Of a stretch of 64,000 nt of DNA, positions 25,325 through 34,832 are shown in pieces. The notes under the pieces are model-generated. The model saw nothing but the letters and a program-made list of their open reading frames with translations, did no database searches and was not told where the DNA came from. Position numbers and translations under genes: made by a program. The stretch covers positions 4,747,501 to 4,811,500 of the forward strand of contig NZ_CP156079.1 in assembly GCF_040892545.1 (NCBI RefSeq), given 5' to 3'. This stretch comes from Paracidovorax avenae (GTDB taxonomy: Bacteria > Pseudomonadota > Gammaproteobacteria > Burkholderiales > Burkholderiaceae_C). Every line of letters begins with the position of its first letter. The first letter of the stretch is position 1.

Positions 25325-25992
25325 CGGCTTCCCCCGAACGTGGCGCCACCGATGGAAGGATCGCTGCTGGGCAGCGCCCGCAGGGGTACGACGATCTCAG
25401 GCCAGGCATCGGTGGCGGTGCGGATAAGAACCGACACACGCTGGGGAAGGCGGTCTGCGATCGTCCAGGGAGCGCCCCACTGCGGCGGCTCCGGCGAAGC
25501 ATCCTCGTAGCGGAGTTCGAATCCGGAGATGGCCGGTACCAGCACATAGCTCTCGGCCCGCCCCCAGTCGGGCAAGACGGGCGCATCCACGAAGGGAAGA
25601 TATCGGAGCACCAGCGACTGGCCGGCAGGCCCGTCCTCCAGCCCCAGCCGCAAGAAGAAGCGCCCTCCCACGCCATAGCGGGCAGGCATGACACCTACCC
25701 ACGCCATTTCCTGCGGCCCGCCGAAGAAATAGTACGGACTTTCATTGAAGTTGGTGATCCCCGGACGCTTGCGCAGGGATATCCGCCCGAGTACCGACCG
25801 CAGGAAGCCATCGGTGGTCCGCAGGTCGTCCACCTTGCGCAGGCGGGCATCCACGCGCTCTTCCGTCTGCGCGGTGGTGCGCAGAGCGGAGGCCATGGCC
25901 AGCATGACCAGCGACAACAGGGAGATCACGACGAGCAGTTCCACGAGGGTGAACCCCCGGCTTTGCCCGCGGCTTCGACGGATCCGTCCCAT
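25321..25992 (-). CDS. gspJ: Type II secretion minor pseudopilin GspJ
   Basis: The 223-residue prepilin-like protein has the classical cleavage/methylation region RGFTLVELLVVISLLSLVM (Phe+1, Glu+5). A beta-rich GspJ head (YYFFGGPQEMAWVGVMPARY, SLVLRYLPFVD, WGAPWTIADRLP) follows. It joins GspI and GspK at the pseudopilus tip. The start shares one base with the gspI stop (TGATG). Confidence 0.92.
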   Translation of the reverse strand: MGRIRRSRGQSRGFTLVELLVVISLLSLVMLAMASALRTTAQTEERVDARLRKVDDLRTTDGFLRSVLGRISLRKRPGITNFNESPYYFFGGPQEMAWVGVMPARYGVGGRFFLRLGLEDGPAGQSLVLRYLPFVDAPVLPDWGRAESYVLVPAISGFELRYEDASPEPPQWGAPWTIADRLPQRVSVLIRTATDAWPEIVVPLRALPSSDPSIGGATFGGSR

Positions 25993-26399
25993 CAGCCGCG
26001 CCCCGGTTCCGGCAGCCTGCGTTGCGGGCGCAGGGTGCTCAGTTCAAAAGTACGGGTGCGGGTGCCGTCCGACCAGGAGATGACGATGCTCACCTCGTGC
26101 AAGGGTGGGATGTTGGGCCCCTTTACGTCGGTGGGATAGGGCGCACTGGCGATGCGCCATTGGTATCCGGCCGATTCGCCGGACTGGTTCCAGCCCTGCT
26201 CCGGCACGGCATCGCGGAGGGCAAGGAGCGACTGGGCCAGGACCACCGCACGCTGGTAGCGGTCCACGTCCGCGACGCTGCGGGCCGAGCCGCCCATTGC
26301 GCGATAGAGCATGCCCATGGCAAGCGCCATGATGGCGAACGCCACCAGCAGTTCCAGCAGGGTGAGACCCTGCTGGCCACGACGCCTGGGCCCGGTCAT
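25992..26399 (-). CDS. gspI: Type II secretion minor pseudopilin GspI
   Basis: The 135-residue prepilin-like protein has the cleavage region QGLTLLELLVAFAIMALAM (Leu+1, Glu+5). The short head has LLALRDAVPEQGWNQSGESA and YQWRIASAPYP, which fit GspI. It nucleates the tip complex. ATGA overlap with gspH upstream. Confidence 0.9.
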   Translation of the reverse strand: MTGPRRRGQQGLTLLELLVAFAIMALAMGMLYRAMGGSARSVADVDRYQRAVVLAQSLLALRDAVPEQGWNQSGESAGYQWRIASAPYPTDVKGPNIPPLHEVSIVISWSDGTRTRTFELSTLRPQRRLPEPGRG

Positions 26400-26842
26400 C
26401 GGGTCAGCGCCTCTTGCGTCACCCGGCCGGAAAGCCAGTCCACGCGCAGGCGCGTGCCCACACCGGGCGCCCGGAGGATCTCGATGCTGCCGCCCGTGGC
26501 ACCTCCACTGGGCAAAAAGCGGATGGATGCCCGGCTTTGCGGATCCAGTTCGGAGCTGGCCACGATGGCCCGCAGCTGCAGTGGCTCGGGCAAGGGCTTC
26601 ATGGCAGCGCCCACCCCGTAGAGGCGGTTGCGGAGATCGACCGAGAAGCGCACCTCGCGGCCTTCGGCCATGGCATGGAAGCGGGCGGAGCGCATCTGGC
26701 TGGACATGGTGCGGACCGCGTCGCGGTAGGACGAGGCTTCGCGCAGCCGCTCGAAGGCGAGCGGCGTGAGGCCCACCACGAGCGCCATGATGGCGAAGAC
26801 GACCAGCAACTCAACCAGCGTGAAGCCGCGCTCGCGCCGCAT
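26396..26842 (-). CDS. gspH: Type II secretion minor pseudopilin GspH
   Basis: The 148-residue protein starts at ATG 26842 (MRRERGFTLVELLVVFAIMA), giving a 6-residue leader before Phe+1 and Glu+5. The head contains SSYRDAVRTMSSQMRSARFH and a Gly-rich C-terminal part. A frame opening further upstream is not needed. The gene begins 26 bp after gspG. Confidence 0.9.
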   Translation of the reverse strand: MRRERGFTLVELLVVFAIMALVVGLTPLAFERLREASSYRDAVRTMSSQMRSARFHAMAEGREVRFSVDLRNRLYGVGAAMKPLPEPLQLRAIVASSELDPQSRASIRFLPSGGATGGSIEILRAPGVGTRLRVDWLSGRVTQEALTR

Positions 26843-26868
26843 GGCCAAACGGCAGGAAGCCGGAAACG

Positions 26869-27324
26869 TCAGGGTTTGTTGCGGATGTCGGCCGCTTCGC
26901 CTTCTCCGCCCGGTGCGCCGTCCGCGCCCAGCGAGAGGATCTCGATGCCGCCGTTGGGACCGGGACTGGCGTAGCGGTACGGGTGACCCCACGGGTCCGT
27001 AGGTACACCGCCCTTGAGGTAGGGGCCAGCCCAGCCGTTCACGGACCCTGGACGCGTGACGAGGGCATTCAGGCCTTCTTCCGTGGTGGGATAGCGGCCG
27101 ACATCGAGCTTGAAGAGTTCCAGCGACTTGTCCAGGTCGGCGATCTGCACAGCGGCCGTCTTGGCCTTGGCGCCGCCGAGCTGGCCCAGCACGCGAGGGC
27201 CGACCAGGCCGGCGAGCAGCGTCAGGATGGCCAGCACGACCAGCAGTTCGATCAGGGTGAAGCCGCGGGAGGATTTGCGTTGCATGGGCGAGCCACAGGA
27301 GCGGCGGTCAACGATGTGCGCCAT
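26869..27324 (-). CDS. gspG: Type II secretion major pseudopilin GspG
   Basis: The main pseudopilus subunit. It has the prepilin site RGFTLIELLVVLAILTLLAG, the long N-helix and the conserved C-terminal Ca-loop region (TDPWGHPYRYASPGPNGGIE, ILSLGADGAPGGEGEAADI). Two starts are possible. The ATG at 27324 has a clear AAGGAG 9 bp ahead and gives a 21-residue leader. The ATG at 27285 gives the more usual short leader (MQRKSSRG) but has no good ribosome site. I chose the one with the ribosome site. Either way the mature protein is about 130 residues. Confidence 0.94.
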   Translation of the reverse strand: MAHIVDRRSCGSPMQRKSSRGFTLIELLVVLAILTLLAGLVGPRVLGQLGGAKAKTAAVQIADLDKSLELFKLDVGRYPTTEEGLNALVTRPGSVNGWAGPYLKGGVPTDPWGHPYRYASPGPNGGIEILSLGADGAPGGEGEAADIRNKP

Positions 27325-27352
27325 GGAAGAGGACTCCTTGGACAAACGAAAA

Positions 27353-28633
27353 TTATACGGCGAGGTCATTGATGGACAGGATCCCGAGAAGGATGGACAC
27401 GATGATGGCGGCGATCAGCACGCCCAGGACCAGGATGAGCACGGGCTCGACCAGGGTGAGAAGGCGTTTGATACCGGTTTCGACCTCGCGGTTCAATATG
27501 TTGGACAGCTCGAGCATCATCTGGCCGATGCGCCCCGTCTCCTCCCCCACCCGGATCAGGTTGACCGCGATGGGCTCGAAGATGCCGGTGGCGGTGATGG
27601 CCTGCACCACCTTCCCGCCCTCCTTCACGATGGGCGCCACCTTGGAGAGCGCCTGCTGGAGCACGGCGTTGTTCACCGTCTCGGTGGCGATGTGCAGGGC
27701 CGTGAGCATCGGCACCCCGTTGCCGAGCAGCGTGCCCAGGGAGCGGGAGAACAGCGTCAGCTGGTATTTCAGGGCGAGCGGCCCCATGAGGGGCATCTTC
27801 AGCAGCCGCGACTGCCACCACAGGCGGCCGGCCGGGGACGTGGCCCAGCGGCGCACGAGCAGCCCGAGCCCCAGCGCCACGATGCCGATCAGGAGACCGT
27901 AGCGCGTGAAGGCGTGGCCCAGGGCCATGACCAGTTGCGTGGGCAGGGGCAGCGCATCGCCCATGTCGGTGAAGAGCTTCTCGAACTGCGGCACGACGAA
28001 GCCGAGCATGGCGATCAGCGACAGCACCGCCACGCCCAGCAGGATCGCCGGGTAGATGGTGGCCGAGATGACGCTGTCGCGCAGGGCGCGCTGGCGCTCC
28101 ATGTGGGCGACGAGTCGCTCGAGCACGGCGGACATCTGGCCGCTCGCCTCGCCGGAGCGGATCATGTTGATGTAGAAGTCGCCGAACAGGTCCCGGTGCT
28201 GCGAGAGTGCGCGGCTGAGCGGAGTGCCGCCCTTGACCGCATCGAGCACGCCCTGCAGCAGGACGGCCATGCTGGGCTTGTGGCTCATGTCGATGAGCAC
28301 GCGCAGCGCGTTGTCGAGCGCCAGGCCGGCGCGCAGCATGATGGAGAGTTCCGACGTGAGCGCGAGCACGTCCGCCTGCTTGACAGGACCCTTGCTGCCG
28401 CGCCCGCGGGGCGCAGGGGCCACGCCAGCGGCAGCGGCGGTTGCGGCGACGCCCTTGCCCGCGCCGCGGGCGGCGACCGCTGCGGGAGGCGCGCCGGCGG
28501 CATTGCTGATGCCCAGGGGCGTGAGGCCCTGCTCGCGCAATTGCTTGAGCACTTGCGCTTCGCTGGGCGCGGTCTGCCGGCCTTCGACGACCTTGCCGGA
28601 TGCGGCGACGGCGCGCCAGGCGTAATCAGGCAT
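27353..28633 (-). CDS. gspF: Type II secretion inner-membrane protein GspF
   Basis: The 426-residue platform protein has two GspF domains of similar sequence: SIMLRAGLALDNALRVLID ... GGTPLSRALSQHRDLFGDFY and LGNGVPMLTALHIATETVN. Three transmembrane helices include VGVLSLIAMLGFVVPQF-type and VEPVLILVLGVLIAAIIVSI. An Ala/Gly/Pro-rich linker at ~45-80 follows the N-terminal YAWRAVAASGKVVEG domain. It contacts GspE and drives pseudopilus assembly. It overlaps the gspE 3' end by 8 bp. Confidence 0.95.
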   Translation of the reverse strand: MPDYAWRAVAASGKVVEGRQTAPSEAQVLKQLREQGLTPLGISNAAGAPPAAVAARGAGKGVAATAAAAGVAPAPRGRGSKGPVKQADVLALTSELSIMLRAGLALDNALRVLIDMSHKPSMAVLLQGVLDAVKGGTPLSRALSQHRDLFGDFYINMIRSGEASGQMSAVLERLVAHMERQRALRDSVISATIYPAILLGVAVLSLIAMLGFVVPQFEKLFTDMGDALPLPTQLVMALGHAFTRYGLLIGIVALGLGLLVRRWATSPAGRLWWQSRLLKMPLMGPLALKYQLTLFSRSLGTLLGNGVPMLTALHIATETVNNAVLQQALSKVAPIVKEGGKVVQAITATGIFEPIAVNLIRVGEETGRIGQMMLELSNILNREVETGIKRLLTLVEPVLILVLGVLIAAIIVSILLGILSINDLAV

Positions 28634-30362
28634 CGCCCTGGTCCTGGGTGACGCGGCTCAGTTCGTCCAGCGTGGTCATGCCGCCAGCCACCTTGCGCAG
28701 GCCATCCTCGTAGAGGTTGAGCATGCCGCCCTGCGCCGCGAGCGCGTTGAGGGCATTGGCATCCTTGCCGTCGATGATCGCGCGGCGCATGGGTTCGTCC
28801 AGAACGAACAGCTCATGGATGCCCGTGCGCCCCCGGTAGCCGGAGCCGCGGCAATGCTCGCAGCCGACGGCGCGATAGATCGCCTGGCCGAACGTGCTGA
28901 AGCGGTGCAGCCCCGTGGTGCGCCGGACCTCGTCGCCCGGTTCGTAGGGTTCCTTGCAGTGGCTGCACAGCGTGCGCACGAGCCGCTGGGCCAGCACGCC
29001 ATTGACGGAAGAGGTGATCAGGTACCCCTCCACGCCCATGTCCTTCATCCGGATGACCGCACCCGCAGCCGTGTTCGTGTGCAGGGTGGACAGCACCAGG
29101 TGGCCCGTGAGGGCGGATTGCACGGCGATCTGCGCGGTCTCGCCGTCACGCATTTCGCCGATCATGATGATGTCCGGATCCTGGCGCAGGATGGAGCGCA
29201 GCGCGTTGGCGAAGGTCAGGTTGATCTGCGGATGGACCTGGATCTGGTTGATGCCTTCCAGCTGGTATTCCACCGGGTCTTCCACGGTGATGATCTTGTT
29301 GGATTCCGCATCGATCTTGGACAGGGCCGCATACAGCGTGGTGGTCTTGCCGGAACCGGTCGGGCCGGTCACCAGCAGGATGCCGTGCGGCTTGGCCAGC
29401 AGCATGTTGAAGCGCTCGAGCGTGTCCTTCTCGAATCCCATGGTCTCGAGCTGCAGGCGCACGCTTGCACGGTCCAGCACCCGCATGACCACGCTCTCCC
29501 CGTGCACGGTGGGCACGGTGGAAACGCGCAGGTCCAGTTCGCGGCCCTTGACGCGCGTCTTGATGCGCCCGTCCTGTGGCAGGCGCCGCTCCGCGATGTC
29601 GAGGTGGGCCAGCAGCTTGACGCGCGAACTGACGGCGGCGCACAGGCGCGGAGGCACCAGTTCGCCCAGCTGGATGACGCCATCCACCCGGTAGCGCACG
29701 TGCAGGCCGTCGTCGAAGGGTTCCAGGTGGATGTCCGAAGCGCGCAGGTCGATGACGCGGCCGATGATGGCGTTGACCAGGCGGATGACGGGAGCCTCGC
29801 TGGCGAGATCCTTGAGGTGCTCGACGAAATCACCGCCATCGGCGCCGTCGCCGAACCCGTCGTCGCCCTCTTCTTCGCCCGCCTGCTCCACCGGTTCGGC
29901 CAGGGCCTTCTCGATATCGCTTTCGAGCGCCAGGCGCGGCACCACGGCCAGGCCGGTCGCCAGGTGCAGCGCCTTCACGACGAAGGCATCCTGCGGTACG
30001 GCCATGGCCACGTGCAGGTGGCCGTCCTCGGCCGAAAGCGGATACACGCTGTTGGCTTGCAGGAACTCCGGCAGCAGGCCTTCCACCTCCGGCATCATGG
30101 CCGGGAAGTCGTTGGCGGCGATGAGCGGAATGTCCAACTGGCGCGAAAGCGCCTGGATCACGTCGGTTTCGGACACCAGGCCGAGCCGCACGAGCACACG
30201 GCCCAGCAGCCCGCCCATTTCCTGCTGCGCTGAAAGGGCGCGTTCGAGATCCCGCGCACTCAGCTTGCCCGACTGCACCAGCAACTCGCCCAGCAGGGGG
30301 CGCTGCACGGCGACAGCATCGGCGGTCGGCTCTGTACGGTCGGGAAGGATGGTGGTGGTCAT
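28626..30362 (-). CDS. gspE: Type II secretion ATPase GspE
   Basis: The 578-residue cytoplasmic ATPase has an N-terminal MshEN-like domain (LGELLVQSGKLSARDLERAL). The core has Walker A GPTGSGKTTTLYA, Asp/His boxes (TVEDPVEYQLEGINQIQVHP), Walker B (DPDIIMIGEMRDGETA) and an arginine-finger region. A tetracysteine zinc site (CSHCKEP ... CEHCRGSG) marks the GspE branch. The start at 30362 was chosen (MTTTILPDRT) because upstream in-frame codons do not look like a protein. It is the first gene of the gspEFGHIJKLM-C/N-D operon and powers pseudopilus extension. Confidence 0.96.
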   Translation of the reverse strand: MTTTILPDRTEPTADAVAVQRPLLGELLVQSGKLSARDLERALSAQQEMGGLLGRVLVRLGLVSETDVIQALSRQLDIPLIAANDFPAMMPEVEGLLPEFLQANSVYPLSAEDGHLHVAMAVPQDAFVVKALHLATGLAVVPRLALESDIEKALAEPVEQAGEEEGDDGFGDGADGGDFVEHLKDLASEAPVIRLVNAIIGRVIDLRASDIHLEPFDDGLHVRYRVDGVIQLGELVPPRLCAAVSSRVKLLAHLDIAERRLPQDGRIKTRVKGRELDLRVSTVPTVHGESVVMRVLDRASVRLQLETMGFEKDTLERFNMLLAKPHGILLVTGPTGSGKTTTLYAALSKIDAESNKIITVEDPVEYQLEGINQIQVHPQINLTFANALRSILRQDPDIIMIGEMRDGETAQIAVQSALTGHLVLSTLHTNTAAGAVIRMKDMGVEGYLITSSVNGVLAQRLVRTLCSHCKEPYEPGDEVRRTTGLHRFSTFGQAIYRAVGCEHCRGSGYRGRTGIHELFVLDEPMRRAIIDGKDANALNALAAQGGMLNLYEDGLRKVAGGMTTLDELSRVTQDQGDA

Positions 30363-30516
30363 GAACGTGAGGAAGACGCCCGGATGCGGGCAGATCCCGG
30401 CATGGAAAGGCAACCGGGACCGAAGCCCTCAAGTGTAGCCGGCCGTGTCGCGCATGCCGCGCGGCTCCTGCCGCCGTGGCTTACAGTCGCAGGCCACGCG
30501 CCCACACCCCGAACGC

Positions 30517-32427
30517 ATGCAGCCCCAGCACCCGCCCCGACCACCCCGATCGATCCTGCCGCGCGCCGCGATGGCCGCATCCGCCGCCGCCGTGCTCCTG
30601 GCCGGGGCAGCGGGGGTCCGCCTCCTGCACCGCCTGCAACCGGAAGCGCCATCGCCGCATGCGGCGCGCATGCTGCTGGCGCCGATGATCGGAGTGCTGG
30701 AACCGTGCATCTGGAGCTCGCCGCCCCTGTCCGGCCGGTTCGCCGACATGCAGGGCCAGTGCCGCGGTGCGGAAGGATCGGCGGCTGCACTGGTGGAATC
30801 CACTTTGCGGACATTGCAGCCCGCGCCGCAAGCGGACGTTCCCGTGGACCTGGGCTATACGCTGCCGGTACCCCTGCTCAAGCTGTTCCAGCCAGCGCAG
30901 GACGGTGGCTGGCAGATCGACCGGGCGATCGTGGACCGCCTGGTGCGGACCCTCCGTGACACCCCCCGTCCGGCCATCCTCTATCTGTTCTCGACGCACT
31001 TCTCTTCCGAAGCCCCCATCGAGCCGATCCTGGCGGCCGATCCATCGAACATGGGGCAGACGCGCGACGGCCCGCTGGGCATGGACGACTATTACGACTC
31101 GAAGGTCTTCAACTGGTCCTTCGCCACTACGCGCAATGCGCTGACCGAGCGCAGGGTCGAGGCGGTCCGGGCCGTGGTGGACGCAGCCTGCCGGCTTCCC
31201 GAGAAAGACCGCGCGAAGATCCGCGGCATCACGCTCCTGGGCGAGCTGCACCATTTGTTTCCGAATTTTCAGGCCGGGATGGGATTCGGTGGCACCTACC
31301 GGATCACCGATTACAGCCCGGCTTCCGTCGAGGGCTTCCGCCGCTACCTGCGTGCCGAATTCAGGGATATCGCGCAATTCAACCGGGTGGTCGGAGCCGA
31401 CTATGCCTCGTTCGACGAGGTGGTTCCCCCGTCGCGGGACATACGGTCGGAGCCCCTGCGCCGCTTCACGGAACACATCGACGGATTCGCCCAGGGCACG
31501 CTGCCGGTGGCCGGCTGGGCCTATGTGCCGGGCAGCACGCCGGAGCATCCCGCCCGCGTGCATGTGTACCGCAATGGTGAGCTGGCGGGACAGACTACCG
31601 TGCACTGGGGACGGCAGGACGTGCTCGCGGCCAAGCCGGAATTCGGCGACGCGAACACCGGCTGGCGCCTGGACCTGGATTTCCGGAAGCTACCGCCCGG
31701 CATGCACCGGCTGGACATTTTCCTGGAAGCCCGCCCCGGCCAGCTGACGCACCTGGGAACGCGCGAGATCGCCATCATGGACCGGTCGCAATCCACGCCG
31801 AAGCCGATGCCGCAGCACGCCCTGCCGGCCGCGGTTCCGTCGCAGGATGCACGGGTGCAGGCAAGCATCGACTTCCCGGCACAGGCATCGTCGTACTACT
31901 ACAACCCGCTGGTACCGCTGTGGCATGCATTCCGCGCCCGCCAGGTCGTGGACTACCTGCGCTACTTCGACGGAATCGTCAAGCAGTCATGTCTGTCCAG
32001 CGTGCCGCGCTATACCCACCAGATCATTCCGTTCACCAATCCCGGCTGGGATGCCAACAAGTTCGCGATCCAGGACTCGCTGCACCCCTCGCGGACCGGC
32101 ATCCGCCTGGGGGTGAGCCTGTACGGGGAACCGACGTACGGCCGGCCCTACTTCGACTGGCTTGCCGCCAGCGGCACCGCCCATTACGGAGTCACCGAAT
32201 TCCATCCGCTCAAGGCCATGGATGCCGCGGAGATGCGGCGCGTCCTGCAGGCCCACGCGGCGCACGGCGCGGAGTTCCTGTCCTTCTTTCTGGAGCCGCG
32301 CTGGAATGGCGAACTGGTGCCGCGAGGGCACAACATCTTTTCCTTCGACCCGGACAACCGGCAGTTCGCCTCGGACCGGCTGTACGAGGCCGTGCGCGGG
32401 GCCCTCGCACCCGCAGCCCGGCCGTGA
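30517..32427 (+). CDS. Membrane-anchored GH42-like TIM-barrel glycosidase-like protein, unknown substrate
   Basis: The 636-residue protein begins with a basic leader and one hydrophobic anchor (MAASAAAVLLAGAAGVRLL). The central part reads like a glycoside hydrolase TIM barrel: YYDSKVFNWSF, GITLLGELHHLFPNF, then DYSPASVEGFRRYLRAEF and IAQFNRVVGADYASFDEV. The last two are close to the GH42/GHL pattern in which a helix follows 'sp.a...fr.wl...y'. A carbohydrate-module-like insert (PVAGWAYVPGS ... VYRNGELAGQTTVHWG) and a C-terminal barrel half (IPFTNPGWDANKF, HYGVTEFHPL) follow. No standard family name can be given. The start could also be 30571 or 30445; none has a strong ribosome site. It faces the type II operon divergently and converges on rfbC. 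Confidence 0.7.
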   Translation: MQPQHPPRPPRSILPRAAMAASAAAVLLAGAAGVRLLHRLQPEAPSPHAARMLLAPMIGVLEPCIWSSPPLSGRFADMQGQCRGAEGSAAALVESTLRTLQPAPQADVPVDLGYTLPVPLLKLFQPAQDGGWQIDRAIVDRLVRTLRDTPRPAILYLFSTHFSSEAPIEPILAADPSNMGQTRDGPLGMDDYYDSKVFNWSFATTRNALTERRVEAVRAVVDAACRLPEKDRAKIRGITLLGELHHLFPNFQAGMGFGGTYRITDYSPASVEGFRRYLRAEFRDIAQFNRVVGADYASFDEVVPPSRDIRSEPLRRFTEHIDGFAQGTLPVAGWAYVPGSTPEHPARVHVYRNGELAGQTTVHWGRQDVLAAKPEFGDANTGWRLDLDFRKLPPGMHRLDIFLEARPGQLTHLGTREIAIMDRSQSTPKPMPQHALPAAVPSQDARVQASIDFPAQASSYYYNPLVPLWHAFRARQVVDYLRYFDGIVKQSCLSSVPRYTHQIIPFTNPGWDANKFAIQDSLHPSRTGIRLGVSLYGEPTYGRPYFDWLAASGTAHYGVTEFHPLKAMDAAEMRRVLQAHAAHGAEFLSFFLEPRWNGELVPRGHNIFSFDPDNRQFASDRLYEAVRGALAPAARP

Positions 32428-32446
32428 GCGGGCCGGCGGGAACCGC

Positions 32447-32992
32447 TCAGGGAAAGACGTCCGCCTCGCGCAGGGCCGCGCCCTTCGCGTCCTTGGCGGA
32501 CAGGCTGGGCTCACCAGAGAAACGCCAGTCGATGCCGATCTCGGGGTCGTTCCAGGCGATGCAGCGCTCGTGTTCGGGCGCGTAGTAGTCGGTGGTCTTG
32601 TAGAGGAAGTCCGCGCTCTCGCTGAGCACGACGAACCCATGACCGAAGCCCGGGGGCACCCACATCTGGCGCTGGTTCTCTTCGCTCAGTTCCTCGCCGA
32701 CCCATTGCCCGAAGGTGGGCGAACTCCTGCGCAGGTCCACGGCGACGTCGAAGACGGTGCCGCGCACGACACGCACCAGCTTTCCCTGGGGCTGGCGGAT
32801 CTGGTAGTGCAGGCCGCGCAGGACGCCGCGCGCGCTGCGACTGTGGTTGTCCTGCACGAAGGCATGGCGGCTGCCGGTGGCTTCGTCGAAGGCGCGCTGG
32901 TTGAAACTCTCGAAGAAGAAACCGCGTGCGTCGCCGAACACTTTGGGTTCGAGGACGACAACGTCGGGGATGCGCGTGGGAAGGACGTTCAT
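32447..32992 (-). CDS. rfbC: dTDP-4-dehydrorhamnose 3,5-epimerase
   Basis: This 181-residue RmlC-type cupin is the third step of dTDP-L-rhamnose synthesis. It contains FVQDNHSRSARGVLRGLHYQ with the catalytic His, KLVRVVRGTVFDVAVDLRR, MWVPPGFGHGFVVLSE and DFLYKTTDYYAPEHE with the Tyr near the active site. It is the last gene of the rfbB-D-A-C operon and converges on the GH42-like gene (19 bp apart). Confidence 0.97.
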   Translation of the reverse strand: MNVLPTRIPDVVVLEPKVFGDARGFFFESFNQRAFDEATGSRHAFVQDNHSRSARGVLRGLHYQIRQPQGKLVRVVRGTVFDVAVDLRRSSPTFGQWVGEELSEENQRQMWVPPGFGHGFVVLSESADFLYKTTDYYAPEHERCIAWNDPEIGIDWRFSGEPSLSAKDAKGAALREADVFP

Positions 32993-33037
32993 GGGAAAGC
33001 GTTGGATCGGTGGCGCGGTCAGCGATAGGGGTGACGA

Positions 33038-33913
33038 TCAACCGGCCAGCAGCCTGAGGAGGTAGGCACCATACCCGCTCTTGGCGAGCGGCCTGGCGAG
33101 GCGCTCGAGCTGGTCGTCGTCGATGAGGCGGTGCCGCCAGGCGATCTCCTCCGGACAGGCGATCTTGAGCCCCTGCCGATGCTCCAGGGTCGCGATGAAC
33201 TGTCCGGCTTCGAGCAGGCTCTCGTGTGTTCCGGTATCGAGCCAGGCGTATCCGCGGCCCATGATCTCGACGTGCAGGTCTTCGTGCTCGAGGTAGAGGC
33301 GGTTGAGGTCGGTGATTTCCAGTTCGCCGCGCGCGGAGGGCTTCAGGCTGGCGGCGCGTTCGACCACGTGCCGGTCGTAGAAGTAGAGGCCCGTGACGGC
33401 ATAGCTGGACTTCGGGACCTTGGGCTTTTCCTCGATCGACAGGACCTTGCCGGTGGCGTCGAACTCGGCCACGCCGTAGCGTTCGGGATCCTGCACGTGG
33501 TAGGCGAACACGCTGGCCCCCTCCTCGCGCCCCATGGCGCTGCGCAGGAGATCCTCGAAATCATGGCCGTGGAAGATGTTGTCGCCCAGCACGAGCGCGC
33601 TGGGCTGGCCATCCAGGAATTTCTCCCCGATGAGGAAAGCCTGCGCCAGGCCGTCGGGGCTGGGCTGCACGGCATAGCTCAGGCGGATGCCCCACTGGCT
33701 TCCATCGCCCAGCAGCTGCTCGAACCGTGGAGTGTCCTGCGGTGTGCTGATGATGAGGATGTCGCGGATGCCCGCCAGCATCAGGGTGCTCAGCGGGTAG
33801 TAGATCATCGGCTTGTCGTACACCGGAAGCAGTTGCTTGCTGATGGCGAGCGTGGCGGGGTGCAGGCGGGTGCCCGACCCTCCGGCCAGGATGATGCCCT
33901 TGCGTGCTGTCAT
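33038..33913 (-). CDS. rfbA: Glucose-1-phosphate thymidylyltransferase
   Basis: This 291-residue RmlA makes dTDP-glucose from Glc-1-P and dTTP. It shows the nucleotide-binding [30 protein letters not shown], the catalytic VLGDNIFHG and [20 protein letters not shown]. The length and motifs are those of the RmlA class. It sits between rfbD and rfbC in the rhamnose operon. Confidence 0.97.
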   Translation of the reverse strand: MTARKGIILAGGSGTRLHPATLAISKQLLPVYDKPMIYYPLSTLMLAGIRDILIISTPQDTPRFEQLLGDGSQWGIRLSYAVQPSPDGLAQAFLIGEKFLDGQPSALVLGDNIFHGHDFEDLLRSAMGREEGASVFAYHVQDPERYGVAEFDATGKVLSIEEKPKVPKSSYAVTGLYFYDRHVVERAASLKPSARGELEITDLNRLYLEHEDLHVEIMGRGYAWLDTGTHESLLEAGQFIATLEHRQGLKIACPEEIAWRHRLIDDDQLERLARPLAKSGYGAYLLRLLAG

Positions 33914-33941
33914 GGTGTGTGCAGGAAGTTTTTTGGGGTTC

Positions 33942-34832
33942 TCAGAGGATTTCCGCGAGCATCCGCGCGATGCCCGCCTGCCAGTGCGGCAGGGCCAGGC
34001 CGAAGGTGGCCTGGAACCTGCGCGTATCGAGCCGCGAGTTGTGCGGCCGGACGGCGGGCGTGGGAAATGCGCTGGTGGGTACGGCGGCCACGTCGCGCGC
34101 GGCGATCTTCAGCGCAGGCTGAATGCGCTGCGCCTGCTCGAGCACGTAGCAGGCATAGGCATGCCAGTGGGTTTCTCCTGCGGCCACCAGGTGGTAGAGA
34201 CCCGCGTCGGCGGGCCGCTGCTGCAGGTGGCGGATCGCATGGGCCGTGGCGTCGGCCAGCAGGTCGGCGCCCGTGGGTGCCCCCCACTGGTCGTCGATGA
34301 CGGTCAGCCGCTCGCGCTCCTGCGCCAGCCGCAGCATGGTCTTGGCGAAATTTCCGCCGCGGGCGCCATAGACCCAGCTCGTGCGCAGAATGAGGTGCCG
34401 TGCGCCGCTCGCCTGGATCCGCTGTTCGCCTTCGAGCTTCGTACGGCCATAGACCGACAGCGGCGCCGGCACGTCGTCTTCCGTCCAGGGGCGGGAGCCG
34501 CTGCCATCGAACACGTAGTCGGTGCTGTAGTGCACCAGCCATGCCCCCAGGCGGGCGGCTTCCTCGGCCAGCACGCCCGGCGTGGTGGCGTTGAGGGTGC
34601 GGGCCAGGTCCGGCTCGCTCTCGGCCTTGTCCACCGCGGTATGGGCGGCAGCATTGACGATGACATCGGGTCGCAGGGCGCGCACCGTGCGGGCGATGTC
34701 ATCGGGCCGGGAAAAATCCCCGCAGTGCGAAGTGCTGTCGAAATCGAGGGCCGTGACCGTGCCCAGGACGGACAGGCTGCGCTGCAGTTCCCACCCGACC
34801 TGTCCGCCATTGCCGAAGAGAAGGATGTTCAT
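33942..34832 (-). CDS. rfbD: dTDP-4-dehydrorhamnose reductase
   Basis: This 296-residue RmlD-family SDR is the last step to dTDP-L-rhamnose. It has NAD(P)-binding [32 protein letters not shown], the catalytic triad region [14 protein letters not shown] with YGRTKLEGE, and [19 protein letters not shown]. The start at 34832 overlaps the rfbB stop as ATGA. Confidence 0.97.
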   Translation of the reverse strand: MNILLFGNGGQVGWELQRSLSVLGTVTALDFDSTSHCGDFSRPDDIARTVRALRPDVIVNAAAHTAVDKAESEPDLARTLNATTPGVLAEEAARLGAWLVHYSTDYVFDGSGSRPWTEDDVPAPLSVYGRTKLEGEQRIQASGARHLILRTSWVYGARGGNFAKTMLRLAQERERLTVIDDQWGAPTGADLLADATAHAIRHLQQRPADAGLYHLVAAGETHWHAYACYVLEQAQRIQPALKIAARDVAAVPTSAFPTPAVRPHNSRLDTRRFQATFGLALPHWQAGIARMLAEIL

